Assembly (NCBI GenBank): GCA_036675505.1
Contig: JAKFEW010000042.1
Span: 122,983-186,982 of the forward strand
Reading direction: 5' to 3'
DNA from: JAKFEW01 sp036675505
GTDB lineage: Bacteria; Cyanobacteriota; Sericytochromatia; S15B-MN24; JAQBPE01
Length of the DNA: 64,000 bases
The position numbers and the translations under genes are program-made. Under the pieces are notes generated by a model. It searched no databases and was not told the DNA's origin. It saw only the letters and a program-made list of their open reading frames with translations. Shown here one piece after another: positions 46,576-55,016 of this stretch. Within the stretch, counting starts at the first letter, position 1. Every line of letters starts with the position of its first letter.

Positions 46576-46584
46576 TGCTATAAT
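46576..46584 (+). promoter_or_regulatory. extended -10 promoter of cysS
   Basis: TGCTATAAT: a perfect TATAAT at 46579-46584 with the TG of an extended -10 one base before it; no good -35. The start near 46591 gives a 50-base leader with a CCCGGCC/GGCCGGG hairpin. No T-box features are seen. Confidence 0.75.
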
Positions 46585-46640
46585 GATATCCCCCGGCCGC
46601 CAATGGCCGGGATTTCCCCATTACCTTCGATGGAGCCCGC

Positions 46641-48053
46641 ATGTTACGCGTCTACAACAGCCTGACCAAGCAAGTCGAGGGGTTCGAGCCTCTCGCCCCC
46701 GGCAAGGTCTCGATGTACGTGTGCGGCCCCACCGTCTACGGCCTTCTGCACATCGGCAACGGGCGCACCTTCATGTTCTGGGACATCGCGCGGCGCTATT
46801 TCGAGCACCGCGGCTTCACCGTCACGTACGTCCAGAACTTCACGGACATCGACGACAAGATCATCAACCGGGCCAACGAGGAAGGCCTTTCGGCCGCCGA
46901 GGTGGCCGAGAAGTACACCCGCGCTTACTTCGAGGACATGGATGCGTTCGGCGTGCGCCGTGCGACGCATTACCCGAAGGCCACCGAGGCCGTGTCCGGG
47001 ATGATCGCCCACATCGAGGGCTTGATCGCGAAGGGGATGGCCTACGCGGTGGACGGCGACGTTTACTTCCGCGTGAAGACCTTCCCGGCCTACGGCAAGC
47101 TGTCCGGCCGCACCGTCGAGGACAACGCGGCGGGCGCTTCGGGGCGCGTGGACGTCGACGCGCGGAAGGAAGATCCGACCGACTTCGCGCTCTGGAAGGC
47201 GGCCAAGCCCGGCGAGCCGTCCTGGGAGAGCCCGTGGGGCCTGGGCCGGCCCGGCTGGCACATCGAGTGCTCGGCGATGGTGCGCGAGATCCTCGGCGAC
47301 ACGATCGACGTCCACGCGGGCGGCAAGGACCTCAAGTTCCCGCACCACGAGAACGAAATCGCGCAGTCGGAGGGCCTCACCGAGAAGCCCTTCGTCCGCT
47401 ACTGGATGCACACCGGCTTCCTCAACTTCGAGACCGAGAAGATGAGCAAGTCGCTGGGCAACGTCCGCACGACGCGGGACGTCGTGTCGGTCTACGGCGC
47501 CCAGGCGGTGCGGTATTTCATGTTGCAGACGAAGTATCGCAGCGACCTGGACTTCTCCGACGAGGCCATCAGGGCGGCCGAAAAGGGCCTGATGAGCCTG
47601 CGTGAGCAGCTCGCGCGGCTGGAGGCCGAAGCCACAGGCTCGGCCGAGGGCGAGGCGCTGGCCGTGCAGGTCCGTGAGGGCTTCAACGCGGCCATGGACA
47701 ATGACCTCGGCACGCCGGAGGCCGTGGCCCACTTCTACGTGATGGCCGACGAGCTGCGCCGCAAGCGCAACGAGCATGATCCGCGACCGGCGATCGCGGA
47801 GATGCGTCACCTGGCGGATCGGGTGCTCGGCATCGACCTGTCGGCCCCGCCGGAGGTGCAGACGATCGGGCTCGACGACAAGACCGCCCAGCTATTGGCC
47901 ATCCTCATCGACGTCCGCAAGGAGGCCAAGGCGCAGAAGAATTGGGCGCTGGCCGACATCATCCGCAACCGCCTTGCCGAGCTCGACATCCGAATCGTCG
48001 ACCAGAAAGACGGCACGACGACCTGGGAGGTCGTGTCGAAAGTGCCGGTCTAG
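46641..48053 (+). CDS. cysS: cysteinyl-tRNA synthetase
   Basis: 470 residues. Zinc ligands appear in YVCGPTVY, GWHIECS and FPHHENE; the HIGH motif is HIGNGRTF and KMSKSLGN is intact. It charges tRNA-Cys. It heads the group cysS-mrnC-rlmB known from Firmicutes and others. Confidence 0.98.
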   Translation: MLRVYNSLTKQVEGFEPLAPGKVSMYVCGPTVYGLLHIGNGRTFMFWDIARRYFEHRGFTVTYVQNFTDIDDKIINRANEEGLSAAEVAEKYTRAYFEDMDAFGVRRATHYPKATEAVSGMIAHIEGLIAKGMAYAVDGDVYFRVKTFPAYGKLSGRTVEDNAAGASGRVDVDARKEDPTDFALWKAAKPGEPSWESPWGLGRPGWHIECSAMVREILGDTIDVHAGGKDLKFPHHENEIAQSEGLTEKPFVRYWMHTGFLNFETEKMSKSLGNVRTTRDVVSVYGAQAVRYFMLQTKYRSDLDFSDEAIRAAEKGLMSLREQLARLEAEATGSAEGEALAVQVREGFNAAMDNDLGTPEAVAHFYVMADELRRKRNEHDPRPAIAEMRHLADRVLGIDLSAPPEVQTIGLDDKTAQLLAILIDVRKEAKAQKNWALADIIRNRLAELDIRIVDQKDGTTTWEVVSKVPV

Positions 48054-48056
48054 CCT

Positions 48057-48485
48057 ATGCTAACAGGACGCGAGGCGACGGGCCCGGTTGGGGTGCCGGC
48101 CTGGTCTCAGGCCCCGGTGCGCGCGCTCGCGTACATGGGCGACGCCGTCTACGAGCTGCACGTGCGCGAGCGTACGCTCAGGCTCGCCACGGGCCAGGTC
48201 GACGCCCTGCACCGCGCGACGGTCGCGCATGTGAGCGCGGCCGGCCAGGCGGCGCTCGCGACCAGGCTCCTGCCGTTCCTCACCGAAGAGGAGCTGGGCG
48301 TGTTCAAGCGCGCCCGCAACCACAAGGGCGGCGGCGCGCGTCATGCGTCGGCCCAACATTACCGGCTAAGCACGGCCATCGAAGCCGTGCTCGGCTACCT
48401 TTACCTCAAGCCCGATCGCGAGCGGCTCGACGCCTTGCTCGCGCTCGCGGACAGCTATTTGGAGGAGAAATCCCATGCCGAGTGA
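48057..48485 (+). CDS. mrnC: mini-ribonuclease III
   Basis: 142 residues: a lone RNase III catalytic domain (LAYMGDAVYELHVRE, RARNHKGGGARHASAQHY, EAVLGYLYL) with no double-stranded RNA-binding domain. In Bacillus the enzyme matures 23S rRNA. Three bases after cysS, and its last 11 bases overlap rlmB. Confidence 0.94.
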   Translation: MLTGREATGPVGVPAWSQAPVRALAYMGDAVYELHVRERTLRLATGQVDALHRATVAHVSAAGQAALATRLLPFLTEEELGVFKRARNHKGGGARHASAQHYRLSTAIEAVLGYLYLKPDRERLDALLALADSYLEEKSHAE

Positions 48486-49833
48486 TCGCGGCCGCAAGGG
48501 CCCAGGCCCGAACAAGGGCGGCAAACCGGGCGCCAAGCCCGCGAGGAGTGGCGCCAAGCCTGATGGCCGGGGCGCCAAGCCGGAGTCCAGGGGCCCAGGG
48601 CGGCCCGACCGGCGGGGTCCTGCGGGCTGGGGCGGCGACGCCCCGCGCGGCGGGCGGACGGCCGCGGCCGGCGGCTCGCGCTTCGGCACCGGTGGCCAGC
48701 CGCGCTCCACCGCGAGTTCGGGCCTCGGGCAGGCGGCGGACGTCGGCAAGCCTCCGCGGAGCGCCGAGAAGACCGGCCCGTCAAAGGCCGAGAAGCGGGT
48801 AGCGGAAGCGACCCGCGGGGCCAAGCCGTTCCCCGACGAGCGGGGAGCGAAGCCGTCCGCGCGCGGCGGCGCGAAGCCGGCTGGCCGACCGGGTGCGAAG
48901 CCGGCCGGGCGCGATGAGCGTCCGGCGCGCCCCGCCCGGGGTCCGGTCGGCGAGCGCCCTGCGCGCGGTCCCGTCGGCGAGCGCCCCGCGCGCCCGCCGC
49001 GCGTGGCGGCCGGCCCCGCCCGGGACCGCGCCGAGCAGCCGGGGAGCGACGAGCTCGAGCTCGAGACGCCGGAAACGCGCGAAGCCGATATCGTCTACGG
49101 CCGCCATCCGGCGATCGCCGCCCTCGAGTCTGACCGACCGGTCAACAAGGTGTGGCTGCTCAAGGATCTCAAGAACCAGGAGCTGGTCGGGAAGGTGCGC
49201 CTGCTCGCGAAAGAGAAGGGCGCGACCGTCCAGTACGTCGAGCGGCCCAAGCTCGACGCGTTGACCCTCGACGCCAACCACCAGGGCATCGTCGTCTCGA
49301 TCGCCTCGGCCACCTACATCGATCTCGACGAGGCGATCACAGCCGCGCTCGCGAAGCCGAACCCGGCGATCCTGGTGCTCGACGGCATCGAAGACCCGCA
49401 CAACCTCGGGGCGCTGATCCGCACCGCGGAAGGCGCGGACTTCGCGGCGGTGGTGATCCCCGGGCGCCGCGCCGTGGGCCTCACGCCGACGGTCGCCAAG
49501 GCTTCGGCGGGCGCCGTGGACCGCGTGCCGGTGGCGCGCGTGATCAACCTCGCGCAAGCGCTCCAGACGCTCAAGAAAGCCGGGTTCTGGCTGGTCGGCG
49601 CCGATGCCGGCGGCGAAAAGCTTCCCTACGAGCTGGACCTGACCCAGCCGCTGGTCCTCGTGATCGGCGGCGAGGGCAAGGGGCTGTCGCGCCTGCTCGC
49701 GGAGCGTTGCGACGTCCGCGTGCACCTGCCGCTCGGGGGGGAGCTCGAGAGCCTGAACGCCTCCGTCGCGGGCGCCCTGATCATGTACGAGGCTGTGCGC
49801 CAGCGCTGGGCGGCCGGCGAGGCCAAGGCCTAA
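48475..49833 (+). CDS. rlmB: 23S rRNA 2'-O-methyltransferase, RlmB/TrmH family, with long basic N-terminus
   Basis: 452 residues, nearly twice the usual 250. The first 190 residues are disordered and rich in Gly, Pro, Lys, Arg, with many GAKP units. From about 205 come the substrate domain (VYGRHPAIAALES) and SPOUT domain with its three motifs: LDGIEDPHNLGALIRTAEG, VIGGEGKGL and ESLNASVAGAL. It should methylate a 23S rRNA guanosine. GGAGGAG precedes the ATG; the start overlaps mrnC by 11 bases. Confidence 0.93.
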   Translation: MPSDRGRKGPGPNKGGKPGAKPARSGAKPDGRGAKPESRGPGRPDRRGPAGWGGDAPRGGRTAAAGGSRFGTGGQPRSTASSGLGQAADVGKPPRSAEKTGPSKAEKRVAEATRGAKPFPDERGAKPSARGGAKPAGRPGAKPAGRDERPARPARGPVGERPARGPVGERPARPPRVAAGPARDRAEQPGSDELELETPETREADIVYGRHPAIAALESDRPVNKVWLLKDLKNQELVGKVRLLAKEKGATVQYVERPKLDALTLDANHQGIVVSIASATYIDLDEAITAALAKPNPAILVLDGIEDPHNLGALIRTAEGADFAAVVIPGRRAVGLTPTVAKASAGAVDRVPVARVINLAQALQTLKKAGFWLVGADAGGEKLPYELDLTQPLVLVIGGEGKGLSRLLAERCDVRVHLPLGGELESLNASVAGALIMYEAVRQRWAAGEAKA

Positions 49834-49837
49834 CTGA

Positions 49838-51013
49838 ATGAGGGCGGCGCCCGGGCCGCGCTGGCCGTTCTGGATTGCGCTCGCGATCGGCGTGGCGGGG
49901 TTCGGCGCCTTCTGGCGCTGGGCCCAGCCGGAGGTGCCGCGCGCCGGCAAGCTGTACGTGGCCGACCCGTTCGACGACCGCCTCGTGGTGGTGGACCTCG
50001 CGAGCGGCAAGGCCGGCAAGGCGATCAAGGTGGGGCGGCTGCCTCACCAGCTCGCGCTGGCGCCCGACAAGCGGCTGTACGTGGCCGAGGCGGGCTCGCA
50101 GAGCATCAGCGTCATCGACACCCGCCGTGACGCCGTCGTGCACCAGCGCATCGTCGGCGAGGCGCCCGCCAACGCCGCGCACCAGAAGAAGGGCATGAAG
50201 CTCGTCCAGGAGGCCAACAGCTGCAAGGCTTGCCATGGGATGCGCGTCGTCGGCACGCTGCCCGCCAGCGTCGCGATCGGCCTCGACGGCAAGGATCTGT
50301 GGATCACCGAGACGCGCGCCCGCCGGGTCAGCCGCCTGAGCCCCGCCGAGCTGAACACGCGCGACCAGGTCGCGATGCTCGGCGGCGAGCTGACGCCGAG
50401 CCAGGTGATCGTTCACCCGAAGAGTGGCGACCTCTACGTCGCGGCGCGCACGTACAAGGGCGACATGCCCACCGGGCCGACCGGGCCGAACCTCAAGATC
50501 AGCGCCGATCCGGAGCATGCGGCAGCCAGCGGCGTCAGCGCGCTGACCGCCTTCGACTCCGTGCTGCACACGGTGAAGGGCCGCCTCGAGCTGCCGTTCG
50601 CCGGCGCCTACGCGGGCGTGTTCGCGCCCGATGGCCAGGAGCTCTACCTCGCCTGCCGGGGCGCCGACCGCATCGCCGTGATCGGGCTCGCGCCGCTGCG
50701 CATCTTGCGCGCCTACTCGGTCTCGCCGGGGCCTGCGGGCATCGCGCTGGCCGACAAGGACACGCTGGTGGTCGCGAGCTTCAACACCGACCCCGGGGTC
50801 GTGCAGTTCCTCGATCGCAAGAACGGCCAGGTGCGCCAGGTGCTCAGCGTCCCGGCGAACCCCGCCGCGCTTGCGGTGCACCCCACGACCGGCCAGATTT
50901 ACGTGGGCTGCGCGGGGTCCGACCTGGTGCTCGAGATCGATCCGCGTACGCGCACGGTCGTCCGCAAGCTGGACGTGAACGCCCATGCGAGCGGGCTCGC
51001 GGTGGTCGACTGA
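49838..51013 (+). CDS. membrane-anchored beta-propeller with a CxxCH haem motif
   Basis: 391 residues. An N-terminal membrane anchor (about 10-28) exposes a YVTN-type beta-propeller (repeats such as KLYVADPFDDRLVVVDL and RLYVAEAGSQSISVID). Between blades about 110-140 lies SCKACHG (Cys129, Cys132, His133), a c-type haem attachment motif; a possible distal methionine is Met135 or Met120. It could be an extracytoplasmic electron-transfer or sensor protein. It starts four bases after rlmB, yet its function seems unrelated. Confidence 0.75.
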   Translation: MRAAPGPRWPFWIALAIGVAGFGAFWRWAQPEVPRAGKLYVADPFDDRLVVVDLASGKAGKAIKVGRLPHQLALAPDKRLYVAEAGSQSISVIDTRRDAVVHQRIVGEAPANAAHQKKGMKLVQEANSCKACHGMRVVGTLPASVAIGLDGKDLWITETRARRVSRLSPAELNTRDQVAMLGGELTPSQVIVHPKSGDLYVAARTYKGDMPTGPTGPNLKISADPEHAAASGVSALTAFDSVLHTVKGRLELPFAGAYAGVFAPDGQELYLACRGADRIAVIGLAPLRILRAYSVSPGPAGIALADKDTLVVASFNTDPGVVQFLDRKNGQVRQVLSVPANPAALAVHPTTGQIYVGCAGSDLVLEIDPRTRTVVRKLDVNAHASGLAVVD

Positions 51014-51071
51014 CCCCCTCATTGTGACGGGCGTACCCGACGGGCGAGCTCCAACTCCCTAGGATAGGTAC

Positions 51072-51091
51072 CGGAATTGACCCTAATTCCG
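51072..51091. repeat. inverted repeat before the ATPase-parB pair
   Basis: CGGAATT (51072-51078) and AATTCCG (51085-51091) with a six-base spacer, 38 bases before the ATPase start. It could be an operator or a ParB-related site; it does not resemble the consensus parS. Confidence 0.5.
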
Positions 51092-51128
51092 ACACCCCCC
51101 TGCGAGAGTTGCACGAAAGGGAACCCCC

Positions 51129-51992
51129 ATGTCCCCCACCCAGGCGGCCCCCAAGGCGCCGAAGCTCGCCGAGCCCCAGTTCCTGGCCGATCCCAGTCAG
51201 CTCGCCGTTTACACCGAGCTGCCCTTCAGCCTGACGCCGAACCCGCGCTACCTCTACGTGGGCACGCAGCACAGGTCGGCGATCGCCAAGAGCCTCTACC
51301 TCGTCGAGCACCGCCAGGGCCTCACCGTCATCTTCGGTGACGTGGGCATGGGCAAGACCACCGTCGGACGCCACCTCCTGCACCACTTCCTCGACTACCC
51401 CGAGAAGTTCACGGTGGCCTACCTGCCGAACCCGTCCTACCCGTCCGAACACCAATTCCTGGTCTCGATCTGCGCGGAGTTCGGCATCCTGCCGGCGCGC
51501 AGCAAGCAGGCAACGCTCGCGCGGCTCAACGACTTCTTCACGCAGGCGTACCTGGCGGGCAAGATCGTCACGATCCTCATCGACGAGGCGCAGCTGCTCA
51601 AAGGCCCGCAGTTCGAGCTGCTCCGCCAGCTGCTGAACTTCGAGACCGACGACCACAAGCTCGTCCAGATCGTGCTGTTCGGCCAGAACGAGCTGCGCGC
51701 CAAGCTCAAGCCCAAGAAGGCGCTGTGTTCGCGCATCGTGACGCGCTCGACGCTCGAGCCGCTCGACCTTGCGGACACCGAGGGCATGATCAGGTTCCGC
51801 CTCCAGGTGGCGGGCTGCCACGCGACAATGTTCACGCCGGCCGCGATCCAGCGCGTCTACGAGGCCAGCGGCGGCGTGCCGCGTGAGATCAACAAGTTGT
51901 GCCTGTCGGCCTTCACGCTGGCTTCCTTCGAGGGCGCCTCCACCGTCGACCTCGACCTCATCGACCAGGCCATCGCGGAGGTCGGCGCATGA
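51129..51992 (+). CDS. ExeA-like AAA ATPase paired with ParB
   Basis: 287 residues. Walker A GDVGMGKTT (about 70-78) and Walker B TILIDEAQ (Asp152, Glu153) of the ExeA/GspA type AAA ATPases; the opening PFSLTPNPRYLYVGTQHRSAI is also typical. The C-terminal part has the small helical lid with GGVPREINKLC. No membrane or peptidoglycan-binding domain, unlike full ExeA. Relatives include TnsC/TniB-like transposition ATPases. Its TGA overlaps the parB ATG, so the two proteins are probably made together. Confidence 0.85.
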   Translation: MSPTQAAPKAPKLAEPQFLADPSQLAVYTELPFSLTPNPRYLYVGTQHRSAIAKSLYLVEHRQGLTVIFGDVGMGKTTVGRHLLHHFLDYPEKFTVAYLPNPSYPSEHQFLVSICAEFGILPARSKQATLARLNDFFTQAYLAGKIVTILIDEAQLLKGPQFELLRQLLNFETDDHKLVQIVLFGQNELRAKLKPKKALCSRIVTRSTLEPLDLADTEGMIRFRLQVAGCHATMFTPAAIQRVYEASGGVPREINKLCLSAFTLASFEGASTVDLDLIDQAIAEVGA

Positions 51993-52852
51993 CCACCACC
52001 TCACCTTCCCGTGGCTCCTTCGCGGCCATGTACGAGGCCAGCCGCGGCCTGAGCCATGACGTCGCGCCCCGCCAGCTCCGGCTGGCCCAGCTGGAGCCCA
52101 ACCCGAACCAGCCGCGTCAAACCATGCACGCCGAGACCATCGAGGAGCTGGCCGCCAGCATCCGCGTGCACGGCCTGCTCCAGCCCATTTTGGTGCGCCC
52201 GCATCCCACGGGCGTGCCCAACAAGTTCCAAATCGTCGCGGGCGAGCGCCGCTGGCGTGCGTGCCAGGCCGCCGGCCTCGACGCCGTGCCCGTGGTCATC
52301 CGCACGCTCGACGACGCCGCGGCCCGCCAGGTGTCGCTGATCGAGAACCTCCAGCGCGAGGACATCACCCCGCTCGAAGAGGCGGTGGTGCTCAAGCAGA
52401 TCCTCGACGAGACCGGCCTCTCGCACCGCGAGGTGGGCGAACGCATCGGCAAGACGAAGGCCTACGTGGAGCAGCGCGTGCGTTTGCTGCGCTACCCCGA
52501 CGAGGTGCGGCTGGCGCTCGGCCGGAAGCCCTCGGCGGCGGACGCCGGCCCGTTCACTCCCGGCCATGCCAAGGCCGTCGTGCAAATCGGCGACGCGGCG
52601 ACGCGGGCCATGCTCATCGCCGAGATCGAGCGCAAGGGGCTGACGGTGCGGGACGCCGAGAAGCGCGTCCATCAGGCGTTGGCGAAGGCCGAGCGGGTCG
52701 TTCAGCAGGCGCCTGTGGCCGCGGAGGGAGCTGTGGCGATCGCCGACCTGGCGGTGGCCCGGTTGTTGCAGGGTGCCATGAACGCGGGCGCGAGCACCCT
52801 CGATCGTGACGCCTTGCGGCGCGCGCTCCGTGCGGACCTGGCGAGCCTGTAG
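51989..52852 (+). CDS. parB: ParB/RepB/Spo0J-family partition protein
   Basis: 287 residues from ATG 51989 (ATGA overlap). The ParB nuclease-like N-terminal domain has PNQPRQ, GERRWRACQAAGL (the CTPase motif) and ENLQREDITPLEEA; a helix-turn-helix follows (LSHREVGERIGKTKAYVEQRV), then a helical C-terminus. ParB usually loads on parS and works with ParA; here the adjacent ATPase is of the ExeA type, not ParA. No consensus parS was seen in the window. A hairpin follows the stop. Confidence 0.9.
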   Translation: MTTTSPSRGSFAAMYEASRGLSHDVAPRQLRLAQLEPNPNQPRQTMHAETIEELAASIRVHGLLQPILVRPHPTGVPNKFQIVAGERRWRACQAAGLDAVPVVIRTLDDAAARQVSLIENLQREDITPLEEAVVLKQILDETGLSHREVGERIGKTKAYVEQRVRLLRYPDEVRLALGRKPSAADAGPFTPGHAKAVVQIGDAATRAMLIAEIERKGLTVRDAEKRVHQALAKAERVVQQAPVAAEGAVAIADLAVARLLQGAMNAGASTLDRDALRRALRADLASL

Positions 52853-52875
52853 TTCGCCCCACTCCCGAAAAGCCA

Positions 52876-52920
52876 GGGGCGGGGAACCGGCGAGCGACTC
52901 GCTCTGTGGTTCCCCGCCCC
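52876..52920. terminator. long hairpin between convergent genes after parB
   Basis: A perfect 13-bp outer stem (52876-52888 with 52908-52920) and a CGAG/CTCG inner stem. No T run on either side. Its place between parB and the convergent DNA-binding gene suggests a bidirectional transcription barrier. Confidence 0.6.
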
Positions 52921-52935
52921 CGTCATGTCGTTCGG

Positions 52936-53475
52936 TCAGGCGCCGTCGCTGATCAGCAACTCCGCCTGCAGCAAGGCATACGCCGTCTCGAGCGCCTCGA
53001 GCATGCCGTCGCGGAAGCCCTCGGCATACGGCTCCGCCGCACGGGCGCCCTTCTTGCCGGCGACCTCCTGGCCCTCGGCCAGCTGTTCCGACATCAAATC
53101 TTCTATCTCGCCGAGCACCGCACCAAGCGCGTCGCGCAGGCGTTCCAGCTCGTGCTGGACACGGCCGGCGTCTTCCGCGGCGTCCGTGGTGCGCCCCTTG
53201 CCAGGCAGCACGCGGAAGCGCGTGACGTTGGGCGCGACGGCCGCATCGCCTTCAGCAGGACCGGGCAGGACTTCGAGGCGGGGCAGACGGGGCGCCTCGC
53301 CGCCGTCGAGGCCGCGGCCATGCAGCAGGAGCTCGTTCAGCACGTCGCTGGTGGAGCCGCCGCGCTCGCGCGCCAGGGTGTCGAGGCGCCCGATGGCATC
53401 GGGGACGAGCCGGAAGGTCTTGAGCTCCCGTCGGGCCCCGCTCTTCGCAGGTCTCCCGCCCGCATGCTTATTCAT
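52936..53475 (-). CDS. putative ribbon-helix-helix DNA-binding protein
   Basis: 179 residues from ATG 53475. The N-terminus (RRELKTFRLVPDAIGRLDTL, then STSDVLNELL) looks like a ribbon-helix-helix: one strand and two helices. A Pro-rich linker and two long helices (about 110-179) follow, probably a coiled-coil oligomerisation region. No recognised family. It could regulate the convergent ATPase-parB pair or the toxin-antitoxin genes beside it, which is only positional inference. Confidence 0.55.
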   Translation of the reverse strand: MNKHAGGRPAKSGARRELKTFRLVPDAIGRLDTLARERGGSTSDVLNELLLHGRGLDGGEAPRLPRLEVLPGPAEGDAAVAPNVTRFRVLPGKGRTTDAAEDAGRVQHELERLRDALGAVLGEIEDLMSEQLAEGQEVAGKKGARAAEPYAEGFRDGMLEALETAYALLQAELLISDGA

Positions 53476-53623
53476 GATGGATTGGGTTTCCTTCCACACA
53501 CACCGCGATCACTCGGCACGGGCACGGCGCATAGCATCCGGCCGTTGAAGTTCACGCATAGCATACAACACCGTTTCGAGAATTTGTCCAAGAACTCCCG
53601 AAATTTTGAGCGTTCGCGCCCGA

Positions 53624-54094
53624 TCACTTGATAATCGGGGCCACGAATTCATCCAGTACGAGGATATCGAGTTCGCCTGCGAGTTGCTTCAATGCGACCT
53701 CGACGGTGATAAGCAATTCTGCGCCTTCGACCTTCGCGGTAGCGGCCTGGATGGCCGCCGCCTCGGTGAGGCCCCAGCGGCCCTGGTAGCTCGCTGCACG
53801 CTCGGCGACCGCCAGCGTGACCGGCGCGAGGGCCAGGTTCGGAAAGGTCGGCAACAGGAACGCGAGCTCCTGAATCGTCGCCTCGTCGTGGGCCCGGTTC
53901 GGTTCCACCAACAGCTCCATCAAGGTGAGGACCGAGGTGACCGCCGTCAGGCGACCGGACTCGACCCGCTCGAACAGAATCAGCCCGAGCGGTCCCCGGC
54001 GTGGATCCCCACGCAAGTAGGCCTCGAAAGTCCCGCGGTCGAAGGCGACCTTCCGGAGCCCGGACAACCGGTGTGTGAACGCGTCCTGGCGCAT
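53624..54094 (-). CDS. PIN-domain protein, probable VapC-like toxin
   Basis: 156 residues, the usual size. PIN acidic residues can be placed at Asp19 (VAFDRGTF), Glu60 (TLMELLVEP) and the LTEAAAIQAA helix; the last acidic site in LLITVEVALKQL is weaker. PIN toxins cut RNA. Three bases after the AbrB-type antitoxin stop, so the pair is a type II toxin-antitoxin operon. Confidence 0.82.
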   Translation of the reverse strand: MRQDAFTHRLSGLRKVAFDRGTFEAYLRGDPRRGPLGLILFERVESGRLTAVTSVLTLMELLVEPNRAHDEATIQELAFLLPTFPNLALAPVTLAVAERAASYQGRWGLTEAAAIQAATAKVEGAELLITVEVALKQLAGELDILVLDEFVAPIIK

Positions 54095-54097
54095 CGC

Positions 54098-54310
54098 TCA
54101 GCTCGCTCCACCACCCGCCTTCCATCGGCCGTAAAGATGGCGGGCGTAGCTGGCCGGCCTGCGGAACAGCTTGATCGCCTGCCCCTCCACCGTGCCCACC
54201 AGCTCGTCGCCGGGCTGGAGGTCGAGTTGCTCGCGCAGCCCCTTCGGGATGACCAGTTGGAACTTCGAGCTGATTTTGATGGGCGTGAGGTTCTTCCCGT
54301 CGGGCTGCAT
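54098..54310 (-). CDS. AbrB/MazE-type antitoxin
   Basis: 70 residues with a swapped-hairpin AbrB domain (KISSKFQLVIPKGLREQLDLQPGDEL). Antitoxins of this type bind both toxin and their own operator. The ATG at 54310 has no ribosome site; TTGCAA (54342-54347), 17 bases and TTTACT (54319-54324) would start transcription at or next to the ATG. A GTAAGACA/TGTCTTAC palindrome covers that promoter, the probable binding site. Confidence 0.87.
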   Translation of the reverse strand: MQPDGKNLTPIKISSKFQLVIPKGLREQLDLQPGDELVGTVEGQAIKLFRRPASYARHLYGRWKAGGGAS

Positions 54311-54311
54311 A

Positions 54312-54428
54312 GTAAGACAGTAAATCAGTTTGTCTTACGTTTTGCAAGCTTCGCGCACACTTTTTCAGAATTCAAGCAGCATTTCTTTTACGTAAGACAT
54401 TTTGCATTTTCGTAAGACTGGCTACAAT
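54312..54428. promoter_or_regulatory. shared control region with GTAAGAC boxes
   Basis: Between the divergent antitoxin and HD-hydrolase genes. GTAAGACA at 54312-54319 and its complement TGTCTTAC at 54331-54338 form a palindrome on the antitoxin promoter; GTAAGACA recurs at 54392-54399 and GTAAGACT at 54412-54418, next to TACAAT (54423-54428), the -10 box of the HD gene. The AbrB antitoxin could therefore control both directions. The interval is notably AT-richer than its surroundings. Confidence 0.7.
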
Positions 54429-54434
54429 AGAGGG

Positions 54435-55016
54435 ATGGCCGACCAGCAAGCGGAAGCTCCCCTCCTCCTCCTCGTCGCCCGCGCGGCCGCATACGCCGCC
54501 GAGGCGCACGTGAAGCAGAAGCGCAAAGCCGGCGACGAGCCCTACATCAACCACCCGCTGCGCGTGGCCCAGATGGCGGCCGAGGCCGGGCTCGGTGCCG
54601 AGGCGATCGCCGCCGCCTTGCTCCATGACGTCGTCGAAGACACCGACCGCACGCTCGAGGACCTCGCCGCGCAGTTTCCGCCGCGGGTGGTCGACCTGGT
54701 GAACCGGCTGACCAAGTGGTGGCCGGACGACGCGGCGGCCGAGGTCAAGCGCGAAGGCAACCCCGTCTATTACGGCGCCATTTGCGAGGAGCCCGACGCC
54801 CTGGCGGTGAAGCTGCTCGATCGCGCTGACAACCTCTGGAGCATGGTGCGGATGCTCCCCCGGGCACGCAGCTGGGCCGCGAAGTATCACCGCAAGAGCC
54901 TGGAAGAGGTGGCCCCGCTCGCCGGGGTCTGCACGAACGCCTGGGCGATCCGGGTGTTCGAGGACGCCGCGGCGGCGCTCGCCGCGGCGCTCGACGAGAA
55001 GGGAGCTGCTGAATGA
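54435..55016 (+). CDS. HD-domain hydrolase of the (p)ppGpp-hydrolase (MESH1/SpoT) type
   Basis: 193 residues from ATG 54435, six bases after a TACAAT box, so probably leaderless. The metal and catalytic motifs of RelA/SpoT hydrolase domains appear in order: His40 (YINHPLRVA), His64-Asp65 and Glu68-Asp69 (LLHDVVEDT), and KLLDRADNLWSM with Asp132-Asn133. There is no synthetase or regulatory domain, so it resembles small alarmone hydrolases. Alternatives are other HD nucleotide hydrolases. Its stop overlaps the selenoprotein start. Confidence 0.82.
   Translation: MADQQAEAPLLLLVARAAAYAAEAHVKQKRKAGDEPYINHPLRVAQMAAEAGLGAEAIAAALLHDVVEDTDRTLEDLAAQFPPRVVDLVNRLTKWWPDDAAAEVKREGNPVYYGAICEEPDALAVKLLDRADNLWSMVRMLPRARSWAAKYHRKSLEEVAPLAGVCTNAWAIRVFEDAAAALAAALDEKGAAE

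Noticed and set aside
51072..51091. parS site for the adjacent parB
   Set aside because: The inverted repeat does not fit the 16-bp parS consensus with CACGTG centre; kept only as an unassigned repeat.
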